The position numbers and the translations under genes are program-made. The notes beneath the pieces are model-generated. The model had not been told where the DNA came from. It saw only the letters and a program-made list of their open reading frames with translations, and did not search any database. A DNA stretch of 64,000 bases from Blastococcus capsensis (GTDB taxonomy: Bacteria > Actinomycetota > Actinomycetes > Mycobacteriales > Geodermatophilaceae), in NCBI RefSeq assembly GCF_030165005.1, contig NZ_JASNNW010000002.1, positions 124,001 through 188,000 of the forward strand, in the 5' to 3' direction. Within the stretch, counting starts at the first letter, position 1, and every line of letters begins with the position of its first letter. This document shows, piece by piece, positions 63,907 to 64,000 of the stretch.

Positions 63907-64000
63907 GCGCGGCCCCTCCGCCTGCTCCCGCCGCCGCACGGCGACCGCGCCGGCGTCCCGTGCAGGCATCCGCACCGCCGACGCCCGTCGCGCAGCCGGG
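63903..64000 (+). CDS. Start of a gene running off the window
   Basis: A GTG overlapping the preceding stop opens a frame that stays open to the last base. The 32 visible residues are Ala/Pro/Arg-rich and resemble a disordered N-terminus. No identity can be given. Confidence 0.45.
   Translation, partial: MSAAPPPAPAAARRPRRRPVQASAPPTPVAQP

Overview
The window comes from a very GC-rich actinobacterium. Diagnostic features are the dnaK-grpE-dnaJ-hspR order with a HAIR-like HspR site, an acVLRF1-type tRNA hydrolase, DUF3817 and DUF3140 proteins, a class F sortase, many GTG/TTG starts, frequent four-base stop/start overlaps and several probable leaderless genes. Gene content fits a soil or rock-surface family such as Geodermatophilaceae; that is an inference from style, not a measured placement. 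I see no phage, insertion sequence, CRISPR array or rRNA. One tRNA is present, tRNA-Gly(CCC).

2-6472 is an aromatic-acid catabolic block. Five tightly overlapping genes encode a zinc alcohol dehydrogenase (cut by the window edge), a LigK-type aldolase, a LigJ-type 4-oxalomesaconate hydratase, a 4,5-dihydroxyphthalate decarboxylase-like protein and a hydroxyacid dehydrogenase. They end at a strong hairpin facing a ferredoxin reductase, which diverges from a class II aldolase/decarboxylase across a GntR-like operator. Together they suggest protocatechuate 4,5-cleavage fed by phthalate-like substrates. 6479-19064 is mostly envelope and housekeeping: an MFS exporter, acVLRF1, a frameshifted alcohol dehydrogenase, a class A PBP, a YihY membrane protein, an NlpC/P60 hydrolase, a beta-lactamase-fold hydrolase, a frameshifted M42 peptidase and a secreted Cys-rich protein.

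19087-23424 is an Lrp regulator diverging from branched-chain 2-oxoacid dehydrogenase E1alpha-E1beta-E2 genes. 23512-29096 holds an AGE-family epimerase, an SRPBCC protein, an extreme GC-block hairpin, a 49-residue basic protein, a GAF-GAF-GGDEF diguanylate cyclase with a GGDEF relic behind it, and a protein phosphatase. 29277-34157 is a complete branched-chain amino-acid-type ABC operon. 34289-37991 holds a conserved protein, a PucR-like regulator and a 3-hydroxybutyrate dehydrogenase.

38199-47339 mixes an alpha/beta hydrolase, an acyl-CoA dehydrogenase behind a double palindromic operator, a TetR regulator, a ribokinase and a type III polyketide synthase beside a methyltransferase. It also holds several short acidic genes not easily found by length cut-offs. 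47407-49602 is a tail-to-tail response regulator and histidine kinase. 49673-50857 holds the tRNA with its terminator plus decayed secreted-protein genes. dcd, an MFS exporter and an Fe-S/membrane oxidoreductase follow, then a CHRD protein with a class F sortase, and a lone AbiEi/DUF559-like protein. The window closes with the heat-shock operon dnaK-grpE-(32-codon ORF)-dnaJ-hspR-marR and the first codons of a further gene.

Four genes carry apparent frameshifts (8609-9629, 17234-18303, 50212-50857 and the relic at 49851-50136). One is a clean 10-bp duplication and others are single-base events. Real decay and sequence error cannot be separated from this window alone.
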